Positions 42,838 through 54,205 of a DNA stretch of 64,000 nucleotides are shown here, piece after piece. Source of the DNA: Dipteris shenzhenensis. Its lineage: Eukaryota; Polypodiophyta; Polypodiopsida; Gleicheniales. The notes under the pieces are model-generated. The model was not told where the DNA came from, did no database searches, and worked only from the letters and a program-made list of their open reading frames with translations. The first letter of the stretch is position 1. The number at the start of each line of letters is the position of its first letter. Location: the NCBI GenBank assembly GCA_047967505.1, contig CM106539.1; one strand, 5' to 3'. The position numbers and the translations under genes are program-made.

Positions 42838-43289
42838 TGATAGAAACTCTATTCTCTAACACACACTCAGATCACGGGTGATGGCATCTGTTATTACCTC
42901 CCAGCCTACTCTCTTGGATCGCATGTTTTTTCCCAATTGATACATCCTTTTTTTTCCTTCCTTATGCATATCCACGAGACCCTCATCTCCCTAGATGGTT
43001 CCCCTTGCCAAATGTCATAATTTTAGCCTTTCCACTTGGTGCACCATTTACCCCTCTCTTGGGGCACATTAAAACCATTTGCCCCTTGGCATTATTGCAC
43101 ATTTAGGTGCACCTAGGCCTTAGCACTCAGAACCACCTAGTCAATGCCATTTCACCCTCACCTAGGACCTTGGCAGTTACTTCTCTTGACCATTTCATTT
43201 ACGCACATTAATTATTACAACAGTTGGTCATCTAAGAGAAAATGCCCACCGATCTTTCTGAGGTCATGCTATCTCGCTAGAGCATAACA
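42838..43289 (-). repeat. Gypsy-4 5' LTR
   Basis: 452 bp, same length as the 3' LTR, four mismatches by eye. Followed on the plus strand by the duplicated CTCCC. Confidence 0.9.
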
Positions 43290-44143
43290 CTCCCGGCCTG
43301 ATTTCGTTACTTAGCATCCTCTCCAGTCCGCAGCCCGCCGCTTTTGCTCCCTATGCTTCCTACGCTCACGTGAGCTTGTGGCTCGTGGCCCGTGGGCTAG
43401 CATATGTGCTAGAGCCTAGCACTGCCGCTGCTCCGTTGACCTGCAGGCTGCTTGCAAGGCTCAAGCTAGCTACTGCTAGCCACCACTAACACAAGGCCTA
43501 GAGGGAGGGTCGTAGCTGTCCGGATCGCAGGATGCAGGCAATTCTCCACACAGGATATTAAGTCGTTGAAAGATGGGGCTTCCGATTTCTTTGCCATTAT
43601 CATCGTCAGTACGCTGGTAACAACCAGCCCGGATCCAAATCTATTATGCCCACAACGACTGCCGTTAGTGATCCCACATTGGGGCACTCTTAAATGCAAG
43701 CCAGGAAGCGCCCCGCATGATACACTATCGGCTGAGTGGAATCTGGCACGAAGATTGATTTTATACGTTCACAAGCGTTCATACTGATCGTGACCGAAGC
43801 TGCAAAATCTTGCCGGATCAACGAGAGCTAAATTGAGGAAAGTTGAAATCCATAGAATTCCTGCCTGTTAACAATATATAGGAGTTCAGCTGGGGGCATC
43901 GAAATCGATTTGGTGGGCGATAATAGAAGGGAGACCTGCGCTAACTGACGCCATCAACGACCTGCTGCAATCGACGCCCACGCCTAGGACCTGCTGCCAT
44001 CGACAGTCCTGCCCACCATCCCCTTTGTTGCTGCTGTTTTTTGGTTCTACTCAAGGAGCAGCACCTGGAGCAAGGTCCAAGGAGCAGCAGCCCAATTTGC
44101 CCCAATTCTCTGTTTCTTCTCAAATTTCAAGGCCTTCTCCATC
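43290..44143 (+). other. hAT-2 5' non-coding region
   Basis: Probable promoter and 5' untranslated region of the hAT-2 transposase. It is GC-rich around 43300-43480. No gene recognised. Confidence 0.45.
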
Positions 44144-47100
44144 ATGCCTCCTCGCAAGTCTCCCACTCAGCGTGATGTTTGGCAAGATTCAGTTCTCATT
44201 AGCAAATATGGTACTTCTGGCACAAAATGTGTGGTTTGCAAGTATTGTGGGGAAACAATTCGAGGAGCATCAAACCGGGTGAAGGCACATTACATTTGGG
44301 AGAGAGCACAAGGAACACATGGCTGCACTCATGTTCCAGAAGGTATTTTTTTGGCCCATGGTGGATTGCCATCAAAGTTTGAAGAGGTCCGGTCATTGCT
44401 CCTTCTACCTTTGCCTTCGGAGATAATTGATGGGAAGGTGCAAGAAGCCAAGGAAAGTGAAGCGCTGAAAAGAGGGGCCTCTACTTCAACAAGAACCTCA
44501 GTTCAAGTGTCTTCTCAAAGTAATACTAGGGCTTCTTCCCAAGTTCATATCACCCCGGAGTCTTCTAACATTGGTGAGTCTTTACCCAATGTCAATGCAG
44601 ATGAAGCTCCCTCGCATGTTGTGGCTTCTCCACATTCATCAAGCTTTGTTAGTGTTGCTGTGGGTCATGAGAGGATCCCAACATGCTCCCATATTCATCT
44701 CAAGGCTGCAACAACAAGAAAGAGGGGAAGAGAGCTGCCAAGACGCCAAATCACCCTTGATGCTAGCTTTGCTCTAAAGTTGAAGCAAGAGGCTCAAATA
44801 GCTGAGCATCGTTTCTTCTATCAATGCAACCTTGCTTTTAACATAGCTCGATGTCCAGCATACCAAAAGTTCCATCGTGCACTTGTGGCAGCAGCTGCAG
44901 CAGGAGCTACAGGTCTACAACCAGCAAATTCTGAGTCCTTGAGAACTACCCACTTGACAAACCAAGTGAGGTAGATTCAAGAGGAGCTTGTGGGTTTGAG
45001 AGCTTGTTGGGAGCGATATGGTTGTAGCATCGTGTCAGATGGATGGAGTGACACTGTAAGTTATAAGTACAACCCTTCACTCTTGACTCTTGAGTCTTTG
45101 GTAAGATTTGTGATGGCTGATTTTAGTATTAACAACAAATGTATGATTTACTTATGGATCTTGATTCTTGTGACTTGCCATATGTGGCCAGCGGCGGCGC
45201 CACATGATGGCACTACATTACTTCGTGTAGTTGATGCCTACACCCCTGGCACTACATTACTTCGTGTAGTTGATGCCTCCACCCCTGGCTTGAGTATCAC
45301 TGGGGAATGGATTTATGGACACATTAAAAATGCCATTGAGGAGGTTGGGCCACAAAATGTGGTCCAAATTATTACTGACAATGGCTCCAATTATGCCAAG
45401 ATGGGAGAATTGGTTGAGAGAGATTATAAAAGCATTGTTTGGACTCCATGTGCTTCTCACTCGATGGACTTGATGATGGAGGACATTGCCAAGTTGGATT
45501 GGGTGCAATCTACTCTTGATAAAGCAAGCCAAATCATCGAGTTCATAACAAGAAAGAGCCTTGCATTAGCTCTTTTCAGAGCAGTATGCAAGTATGATCT
45601 TGTGAAGCCATCTAAGACAAGATTTGGCTATCTCTTTCTTGTTCTTCAAAGGTAAGTCAACATCCTTTTTTAGCTAGCTAATTGAGAGTTCATTTCAATT
45701 CTTAATACTTATGTATTCAAATTTTGATTCTTAACTTTTCCTAAACTTGTAGGATGACACAAACGAAAGATGCGCTTAGGCGTCTCGTTTGTAGTGAAGA
45801 GTGGGAAGCTTGGAGAGGAAGCCGCAAAGCGGAGGCATGTACAATCACTTCATACATCTTGGACAGTATGTTTTGGGAAGAAGCTGCCATAAAGGCTCAT
45901 TTTAAGATTATTTGACCATGAGGGAAGTACAATGAGTCATCTTTATCACTACATGCAAAAGCTTAAAGAGAGTATGCTCAATTGTAGATCTCTCTCAAGT
46001 CATAGGTATGCAAACTCTTTAGTGATTCTATCATGACTCATGAGCTGCTACATAGAATTTAGGGAATGTTTATTTATAGTGCAAATTACAGGGTGGATGA
46101 TCTTCGTGCCATATGGACAAAAAGATGGAACTGGTTTCATAAACCAATCCATATTGTTTCCTACATGGTGCATCCATTGTACAAGCAGGAAAGTCATTGG
46201 TCCGATATTGTTCTTATGAATGGATGGACATCCTATGTGGATACAGTTATCCCCTTTGAAGAGCAAGGAATGTGAGTACTAACTTCTAAGTATCTTGATT
46301 CTTGATTCTAGTATATTGTACAATCAATTAGCTTTTACTTGCAACCTCTTTTGACTCTGGCATGCATGCCTTTAAAGTCTACTTCATGAATCATTATCCT
46401 AATTTCTATCTAACACTAAAGCAATGTCCATGACTCATCTTATAGGATTGAAAGAGAGTCTGTCCTCTATGTTCATGACCGAAGCCAATTCAGGTGAGAT
46501 GTGGCTATGAGTCTAGAGCAAAGGAAATTTGCTGTATCATGGTGGGAGATAAATGGGCGACTTACTCCCACTTTGCAGAGATTAGCTCTTCGAGTTTATC
46601 ACAGGATTGTACTAGTGGATCAGCTGAGTGCATATGGAGCATATGTGCGGACATCCATACTAAGAAAAGAAATAGGTAATCCAACTTATAAGTTATGAAT
46701 GGTTGGATGCATTTCTTGAGTCTTGAGTCTTCTCTAATTTTACGAATCATGACTAATTAGAATCTAGTTGCATTTTCAATCTTGTTTTAGTTCAAAATAT
46801 TTACGTTTTATGTGATGTATCATGTTACAGATTGAGCACATCATAGCTTGATAGGTTGGTCTATGTAAATGCCAACCTTCGTCTCTTGGAGCGGTTCAAA
46901 GACAAAGAAAGTACCAGTGGGGCTGAAGGGGCTGAAGTGTTACATTGGAAGGTGAAAGAGGTTGATTATGAAGTTCTAAGAAAGCTTGAGCGAGGCTTGG
47001 CTCGAGGGGAGAATATTGATATATCATTCATCCAAAGGCGCAGCGATGAGGATATAGCATATGATTTCTTTCGAGAGGATGAGGCACGCTTTCGACGCGT

Positions 47101-47365
47101 CACACGTTCGCAATCAAGGGTTATTGCACAAGCATCTACTAGTGCACCACCCTTGATTGCAAGCATTGGCACTTCATCTTCACCACGCTGTTATAGACGC
47201 CGACGACATCGTGGTCGTACCCTTGCTACTAGTAGTCATAGTAGTGATTCCTTTGAGGAGATGGTGGCAAGGGTAGAGGAGGAAGAGAGTTCCGATGGCA
47301 CAGAATCCACAGATGAAGATGCAGATAGTGATAGTGAACTTGGTAGAGAGAGTAGTGAGCACTGA
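44144..47365 (+). pseudogene. hAT-2 transposase (BED finger, DUF659, dimerisation domain), inactive
   Basis: ATG at 44144 (MPPRKSPTQRDVWQDS). A BED-like finger (CKYCGETIRGASNRVKAH) spans about residues 30-60. A TAG at about 44972 interrupts the frame before LVGLRACWERYGCSIVSDGW. Catalytic residues can be placed: Asp in SDGWSD (45038), Asp in ITDNGSN (45377), and Glu in SAECIW (46625, normally CERNW). A GT-AG intron-like stretch lies at about 45056-45190, and a 39-bp in-frame tandem duplication at 45209-45286. Later exons include WNWFHKPIHIVSYMVHPL (46066-46273) and WWEINGRLTPTLQRLA. There a frameshift near 46600 separates LALRV from LSQDCTSGS...HTKKRNR. The last exon, to TGA/TAG near 47365, ends in an Arg-rich then acidic tail. 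Multiple lesions: not functional. Confidence 0.82.
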
Positions 47366-47904
47366 GTAGTTTCAAATTATGATTTGTTATCACTCATGCT
47401 ACTCATTTTTGGAACTTTGAAGTTTGAGCTTACAACTCGTCACTTTGGGAACTTATTATTCATATGTCTATTTTGGGAACTTATATTTACTTGACATTTT
47501 GGAAAGTAATGACTCATATATCTAGATTCAAATTTCAATGAATCAATGATGTTGATATCTCTAGATGCTAGAATCCAATGTCCAATGTCAATATGCTTTT
47601 AAGTTTTGACTCCATAAATATTAATTGGTCTAAATTTGAAACTTGAGAAAGGAGACTTGAATTCTGAATGTGTTTGTGTTTTGGATTATCTAGACTCTGG
47701 GTGTCTTGACTAAGGACTTGACACTTGTATTTCTCTTTGTTCACTCTAAACTTGAATATAACATGTCTTATCTGCCCCTATCCTTGTATATATCAAGTAT
47801 CATTTCGAAACCTATGCGTTTTGTCCGAAGATTTGAAACGAAACGAAACAAAACCTGTCGAAACCTCGAAACAACGAAACGGACGAAACGTTCTTGTGAC
47901 TATG
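47366..47904 (+). promoter_or_regulatory. hAT-2 3' region and right subterminal GAAACG repeats
   Basis: AT-rich 3' region, then CGAAAC/AAACGA words about every 8-10 bases from 47807 to 47889, then TTCTTGTGACTATG at the end. The clustered direct repeats match the left end and probably bind transposase. Confidence 0.6.
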
Positions 47905-47912
47905 CGGAGGAC

Positions 47913-50421
47913 TCACAGGATGAGGTAGATGAGACAGAGGAGCTTGATCCCAATGCACTTTTTCAGCTACGGATGCAAAGTGTAGCAGGAGCCCTGTCGC
48001 AGCTGCAACATGCTGTCACGGAGATTATGCAAGCTCCTCCCCCTATGGTTGCTTCCCCTGGAAGCAAAAAGTCATCTCAAAAGAAACATAAGAAGCATAA
48101 GAAGACCCCTAGGCATGTTTCTTTTAGTGGACAGCCGTTAGAAATGCCCTCGATCACCCGTGTAGCGGGTCATGCCAATAACTTCCATTCAGTCAATCAG
48201 GGACAGCAAGCCCTTCCTCAGCCCACGATGCATCCAGGATATTTCGGAGGGGGATCAGTTTCTCAGGCAATGGTGGCACCATCCGCAGAGGCACCCGGAA
48301 TGCCAGGTAGCTCTATGGGCAGCACGCAGCCGGGAATGCAGAATTTCCAGCAACCTATGATGGGTGGAATGCCCCTTGCAAATGCCAATATGATGTACTC
48401 AAACATTGGAATGCAGCCTGGAATGCAGACAGGAATGCCTGGGACAATGGGCAATACTTGGAATATGCCACAGATGCAGGGAGTGGGACCTGGAATGCCA
48501 AACCCCACCATGGGTACGGTTGGAATGGCTCAGAATGCGGGAGCAGTGATGCCCCCACCGTTTTTACAGGCCCCCGTTTATGACAATCTCACCCCTAAAG
48601 GCAAATTGAAAGATTACAAGGAGGGAGGGTCAACTGTCAAGTTGGAGACTTTCAATGGGATGCAGGACAGATTGAAGGCTTTGACATTCGTGCAACAGTT
48701 TGATGCTGCCTACTCAGGTGGACACTTAACAGAATCCTCCAAAGTCCGAAAGGCAGCCACCTTTCTGAAGGGCAATGCGCTCCAATGGTGGACCAACCTC
48801 CTCTTGCAAGGCAGAGCACCTACCACTTGGATCAAATTCAAGCAGGTCTTCTCAGCAGCATGGCTCACTACCACTTTTGAGGTGGATATCATGACCGCCT
48901 GGTACAGGTTGGATGCTGCAAATTGCAGAAATTTAGAGGACTACAATAAGAAGTTTTGGGAAGCCCTATTGCCAGTGCATACTTACAGACATGTGCCTCT
49001 GTCCGAGCAAATTGAAAGATATTGCTGCGGGTTGCCAAAGGAGATTTGGGACTATTGCACGAAGACAAGGGTTTCCAATATGTCTCAGTTGGTTGAGAAT
49101 GCCACTACAGCTTATGCACCAATGCAAGGGAAAGTTTCTGGGTTCAAAGGAAGCTCACAGGAGACATCAAGGCCAAAGGGCAGCAAGACGGAATCCCCTA
49201 AGAAGTTCAGAAAGTTTTTGCAGCCCATGAAGGCAAAGTTTGTTGGAGGACAGAAGCGAGTACCGACCCGCATGTCTGATGAGGAAAAGCAAATTCTCTA
49301 TGATGCCAACAAGTGTTATATTTGCAAGGAGGAAGGCCACAGGGCTTTTGAATGCCCACATAAGAAGCGGAAGTTCCCTCCTTCTGAGCAGAGTGAGCAC
49401 AAGGAGGAAAAGAGGACTGATCAGAAGAATAAAAAGCCCAAGCCCACTGCTAGTCTTTTGCCAGACTTGATTGGGGCTGTTCAGAATACAGATGCTACAG
49501 AGTTATGCCGGGCATGGGGCAAGATAAGAGACCAGACAGCTCTGATGTTTTTCGATCCGGGAGCCAAGGCCAATTTCATCTCTCCAGAGCTGTCTGGAAA
49601 GTTAGGAATAAGGGCAGAAGAGATGGGTCCTTTATGTGATGCAGATATGGCGTGTCCGGGACTCAGCCAGTCAATTACTCCGGTGATAGGCAAGCTGCGG
49701 ATGCATATTCAGAGCTACGTGGACACGAAAGAGTTCTATATTATGCCGTTGAATGGTTGTGATGTGTTACTGGGGATACCTTGGCACTTTCGTGTTGGGG
49801 CTGTTTTGGATACGAAGAATAAAACAATCACAATCACTCACCGTAGCAAGACCCACGTTTTGGATGCTAAATTGAAGGGAGAATCCATCCCTGTTGTATC
49901 TGCTTCTGCCATTGGCAACGTAATGAAAAAGCATCTTTCAGCGTACTTAGTGTTTGCATCTGAAAAGAAGTCAGTAGAAGAAGAGTCTCATTTTTCTAAG
50001 CTGGAAAAACAGCGGACAGATTTTCTTTTTCAGTTTAGGGACTGTTTTTCTGACTCACTTCCACCGGAGTTGCCCCCTGAAAGGCCAGAAGACCACACGA
50101 TAGATATAATCCCTAGTAGCAGTCCTCCTAACCGACCTCCTTACAGGATCAGTGCAGCCCAGCAAGAGGAAATTATGAACTAGGTCAAGGACCTGCTGGA
50201 GAAGGGGCTGATTCAGCCCAGCTCTTCACCTTACTGCTCACCCGTACTCTTGGTCCAGAAGAAGGATGGGTCCTGGCGGATGTGCATTGACTATAGAGCC
50301 CTCAATAAGATTACCATTAAGAACAGATTCCCTATACCTCGGATAGATGATATTTTGGATAGCTTATAGGGGTCTGGAATGTTCAGCCGCATTGATCTGA
50401 AGAGTGGTTATCACCAGATGA
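47913..50421 (+). pseudogene. Gypsy-3 gag, protease and RT N-part
   Basis: Continues the gag frame broken at 25053. A basic patch (KKSSQKKHKKHKKTPRH) is followed by a ~110-residue Met/Gly/Pro/Gln-rich region (about 48230-48570). The gag capsid core follows (NALQWWTNLLLQGRAPTTW, IERYCCGLPKEIWDY), then the knuckle CYICKEEGHRAFEC (49313). The protease site reads FDPGAKANFIS instead of DSG, which should abolish catalysis. RT begins PPYRISAAQQEEIMN, has an in-frame TAG at 50181, continues [18 protein letters not shown] and [12 protein letters not shown], and has a second TAG near 50368 before [13 protein letters not shown]. An insert then splits RT. Confidence 0.87.
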
Positions 50422-50847
50422 CCATCTGTCCCATTGCGTTCCGGATGCCCAAAAACCCCTACCTATCAGTTCTTGCGTGATTCGGTGAAGTATTTTCAAA
50501 GTTATAGATCTCTGTGTATTCGATTTCGTCTCTCTGTTATGCATTTTTCATTCTAAGGTTTTGAAACCTTAGATTTATGCCACATGGCAGTGGATAAGTG
50601 TTGACTCCCATTTCTCACTCATTGGTTGGGATTTTGGAAATCCGACACAAGAGAGATATTTGCAGATTTTCTTGCTGAGTCCGATTATGCAATGGCACCC
50701 ATGTTTTGAGGCATCTCAGGTTCTATTTTCAGTAGCGGTCATTACCGTGGGACCATGATTTCTTGAGCATACCTTATGCAGATCACTCTGGTTGCAGTTT
50801 GAGTAGTGTGTGCTCATTTGTGGTGTGCATTGGGTTGCAGTGGATGA
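50422..50847. other. 426-bp insert within gypsy-3 RT, flanked by GATGA
   Basis: Unrelated sequence between GYHQM and the PEDVHKTAF motif, flanked by direct repeats GATGA (50417-50421 and 50843-50847). Removing it restores the RT frame apart from one TAG. It has no TG...CA or inverted ends, no poly-A and no recognised coding. Its origin is unknown; the repeats suggest insertion or end-joining capture. Confidence 0.65.
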
Positions 50848-53041
50848 TTTAGCCAGAGGATGTTCACAAAACAGCATTTTGTACCACATTTGGTCTGTAC
50901 GAGTTTCTTGTCATGCCATTTGGGTTAACTAATGCACCTGCCACCTTCAACAGAATGATGGACAGGATTTTTAGAGAGCACCGAACCTTTGTTGGCACTT
51001 TCTTCGATGATATCATCGTGTTCTCTCAGGATGAGGCTGAACATGGGAAGCACCTGGCAATTGTTCTCGAGGAGCTACGGAAGCATAAGCTGCTTGTCAA
51101 TGCCAAGAAAAGTGAATTCTTCATGCATGAGATCCATTTTCTCGGGCACATTGTTTCCAAGGATGGAGTTAGGATGGACCCTGCCAAGGTAGAGGCCATC
51201 AGGAATTGGCCATACCTGAAGAGCATCCATGAAGTACGTAGCTTTCTGGGCTTGTGCTCGTACTACAGGAGGTTCATTCGGTATTTTGCAGAGATTGCAT
51301 CTCCTTTACATGCCTTACAGAAGAAAGGGGTCACTTTCAGATGGGGTCCCAAAGAAATTGCAGCTTTTGACCTACTAAAGGAGCGACTTTGCTCAGATCT
51401 TGTGATTATTTTGCCAGATCTTCGCAAACCGTTCGTTGTCCAAGCAGATGCATGTGGAAACAGCGTAGGAGGGGTACTTATGCAGGATGGAAGAGTCGTG
51501 GCATATGAGAGTAGAGTGCTCCACGATGCTGAAATGAATTTTGGCATCTATGAGAAAGAGATGTTGGCTGTCATACATGCTCTTTCGACCTGGAAGCATT
51601 ATCTTTTGGGTGCTGATTTTCATGTTCAGTCCGATCATCAATCACTGCGGTACTTTCTCACTCAGAGAAAGTTGTTTGAGAAGCATATGAGGTGGGCAAA
51701 TTTTCTTTCTATGTTTCATTTTCAGATCGTGCATGTGCATGGGAAGAAGAATTTTGTTGCAGATGCACTCTCACGCAAGCCCGCTCCAAATGTAGTGTCT
51801 GTTAAGCCACAAGTTTCAGCAGTGACCATTGCATATCATGATGAGCTTGATGCCATGAAGGATCAATATGCTAATGATGCTGATTTTTCACGGATTTATG
51901 ATCAGTTGGTTGATGGACAGAGGCATGAGCACTATACTCTCAAAGATGGATTTGTGATGATGCATGGCAGATTGTGTGTCACGAAACAGTTGAGGCCCAA
52001 AGTGTGGACAGAGAGTCATGCTCCACCCTATGCAGGACACAGAGGCATTGATGCCACCATCAAAGCTGTGGAGCACTATTTCTTTTGGCCATCATTGAGG
52101 AAAGATGTCGAGGCATATGTTAGGACATGCATCACCTGCCAAAAGGTGAAATATGACAGGCAGAAGCCGGCTGGACTGCTGCAGCCTCTACCTATTCCTG
52201 ATCGACCTTGGCAGAGTATTGCCATGGATTTTATCTTTGATCTTCCTCGTACACCATCTGGACATGATGGGATATGGACCATTATTTGCAGATTCAGCAA
52301 GCAGGCCCACTTCATTCCCGTCAGAAAGAAAATTACAGCAGACCAGATGGCGAGACTCTTTATGTCTCATGTGTTTAAACATCACGGGATGCCTCAATCA
52401 ATTGTCAGTGATAGAGACCCGCGGATGACAAGTCTTTTCTGGAGAGGTATCTTTGAGAATATGGGTACCACGCTGAATTTCTCATCCTCTTTCCATCCTG
52501 AATCTGATGGGCAGTCCGAAGAAGCCAATTCCACTGCCCTTGATCTTCTCAAATGCTATGTTTTGGATCAGCAATCGAAATGGGAGCAATTTCTGCCACT
52601 TGTTGAGTTCGCGTACAACAACACTGTACACTCATCCACGGGGAAAGCCCCCTTTGAAATTGTGGCAGGAGAACGGAAGGTACCTCCCATTCTGCATACG
52701 AAGAGAAGATTTTTGAAGCGGACAGATTTGTGGAAAGTTTGGATGTTGCTTACCAGAAGGTCAAAACAGCCCTCCAGAAAAGCCAAGAGAAGCACAAACG
52801 AGCAACCGACAAGCATCGCCGCGAGTTGCTCTTGAAAGAGGGCGATTGGGTGCTGCCGCGTTTTGAAAAAGCACGACTTAGGAAGATGAAAGGCAAGACG
52901 AAAGTGTACACAAAGCTGAAGATACGGTATTATGGTCCTTTTCAGAATTTTGAACGCATTAATGACGTAGCTTACAGGCTGAAGCTACCTGCCACTTGGA
53001 CCATACACAATGCCTTTCGTGTGAGTTCATTGAAGCCTTGA
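50848..53041 (+). pseudogene. Gypsy-3 RT C-part, RNase H and integrase
   Basis: After the insert: HKTAFCTTFGLYEFLVMPFG, catalytic FFDDIIVFS (about 51001), HFLGHIVSKDGVRMDPAK and RSFLGLCSYYRRFIRYF. RNase H has FVVQADACGNSVGGVLMQDG, NFGIYEKEMLAVIHALSTW and NFVADALSRKP. The integrase H2C2 finger (GHRGIDATI...CITCQKVK) is present; the triad is Asp in AMDFIFDLP, Asp in SDRDPRM and Glu in SDGQSEEAN. A frameshift near 52725 moves to 52730-53041, which holds FEKARLRKMKGKTKVY, YYGPFQNFERINDVAYRL and HNAFRVSSLKP, then a TGA. No chromodomain follows in a clean frame. Confidence 0.87.
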
Positions 53042-53492
53042 GGTGGATGGAGGAGGGTGACGTGGCAGACTCACCTCAGATTTTGCACCTCTACCTTGAC
53101 GCGTTTCAGCTTGCGCCAACTACGGTACAGGCTCCTAAAGGTTCAACAGAGCAGAGATTTGGAGCATTGCCTGGTGCTCAAGAGGAGGGTAGCACCTCCC
53201 CTTCCTTGATTCAGACTGCTCATATATCTGGAGATCGCTTGGCGGCACCGATTGTCTCACCCGAGATGCTGCTTGCTGACAATATTTCTGCCGTGAGGTC
53301 TCTATGATGGGTGTTCGCGACACTCGACATAGAGGATGCATTGATGTATGGATGGACTCTCGAGTCTCCTAGCCCATATTATCATTGCAGGTTGTATCTT
53401 ACAGATGATGTATATTCTGGTATTGGCTATTTTTGCCTATTTGTACTTTTTCAACAGCAACCTAGGTAGTTTGCTGTTTTAAGAGGAGGGTA
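53042..53492 (+). other. Gypsy-3 3' untranslated region and polypurine tract
   Basis: A weak open frame to 53307 (DAFQLAPTTVQ) may be a decayed C-terminal extension. The polypurine tract AAGAGGAGGGTA (53481-53492) precedes the LTR. Confidence 0.6.
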
Positions 53493-54205
53493 TGTCACGA
53501 GGACGTGAAAAGTGATGTAAAGTATCTTCGTAACTCAACCTATGCTTAACCTGGGGTTAACCATGGTTAAGTGTTGTAATGGTTTGGCCGTGAGGGACTG
53601 GCTAGAGGAAGTGTATACTTCCTAGAAGTTCCTAAGGGCAAAGTCTAGGTGCACCACTAGGTCCTAGGGGCAAGGCAAAGGCTTTAAAAGAGGGGTCTAA
53701 AAGTTGGGCCCAAGGACAACCAACGTTGTCCTTGGTATGGGGGTTAGGACTTTAATGAAGGCGCAAATGGCAAGGAGGAGGTGCCATTTGTCAAGCATGT
53801 GTATGCATGCCCTTCCCCCACCTTCCATCTCTCTCCCCTCACTCTCCCAGAGGTGTTGGACGTTTTTAGTTGTTCTTGTGCAGTTTTTGAGCTGTTTGAG
53901 CTGATTCAAGCCTGTTTTCAGCCGTTTTAACACTGTTTTGACTGTTCCAAGTCTAGTACGCACTTCTAGGAAGTGCCTGAACTCATTCTTGGACTTTCAA
54001 AAAATACCTTCTCTTAGGAGAACTCAGGCACAGATCCCGAGGCAATCATTTCGGGGCAGATCTTGAGGCTGCCTTGAGCTCAGTTTGCCAGTGGTTTGGA
54101 TACTTGAATGCCTCTAAGTTGTGTCAGATTAGAAGTGAATGCCTGAGTATGCCTTGCCAGTGGGAATTCTAGTGGTGCACTGGGATTAGATGCCTTGAAG
54201 ACAAG
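53493..54205 (+). repeat. Gypsy-3 3' LTR, truncated
   Basis: Aligns with 23256 onward with few differences, but lacks two internal blocks of the 5' LTR (about 23768-23964 and 24023-24340). It stops at GAAGACAAG, missing the last ~300 bases (24486-24782). Confidence 0.85.

Larger units (their letters stand above)
25226..43289 (-). mobile_element. Gypsy-4: minus-strand Ty3/gypsy element, split by copia-5
   Basis: 452-bp LTRs (25226-25677, 42838-43289) differ at four positions by eye. They are flanked by CTCCC (25221-25225, 43290-43294). The primer site lies next to the right LTR, so the element is transcribed right to left. Net length is about 5.6 kb. It retains gag (partly), the protease tail, RT, RNase H, integrase and a chromo-like tail, but carries a gag/protease deletion, frameshifts and stops. 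Confidence 0.93.
25054..47904 (+). mobile_element. hAT-2: DUF659-type hAT transposon, split by gypsy-4
   Basis: Flanked by the exact 8-bp duplication CGGAGGAC (25046-25053, 47905-47912). The left end is TAGTGTCACATGAAAACG; the reverse complement of the right end is CATAGTCACAAGAACG. Both ends are rich in CGAAAC words. Without gypsy-4 it is about 4.8 kb. The transposase gene lies at 44144-47365. The right terminus CATAG matches the ends of hAT-1, so the two belong to related families. Confidence 0.9.
23256..54205 (+). mobile_element. Gypsy-3: Ty3/gypsy element hosting a five-layer nest
   Basis: The 5' LTR starts TGTCACGAGGACG at 23256; the same start is at 53493, preceded by the polypurine tract AAGAGGAGGGTA. 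Its gag frame opens at 24895, is split at 25053 by hAT-2, and resumes in the same frame at 47913. Gag, protease, RT, RNase H and integrase follow in Ty3/gypsy order. The 3' LTR is truncated, so no target duplication is recoverable; the left flank is CATTG. Net length without insertions is about 8.1 kb. The element carries stops, a frameshift, a protease active-site change and a 426-bp insert. Confidence 0.9.
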
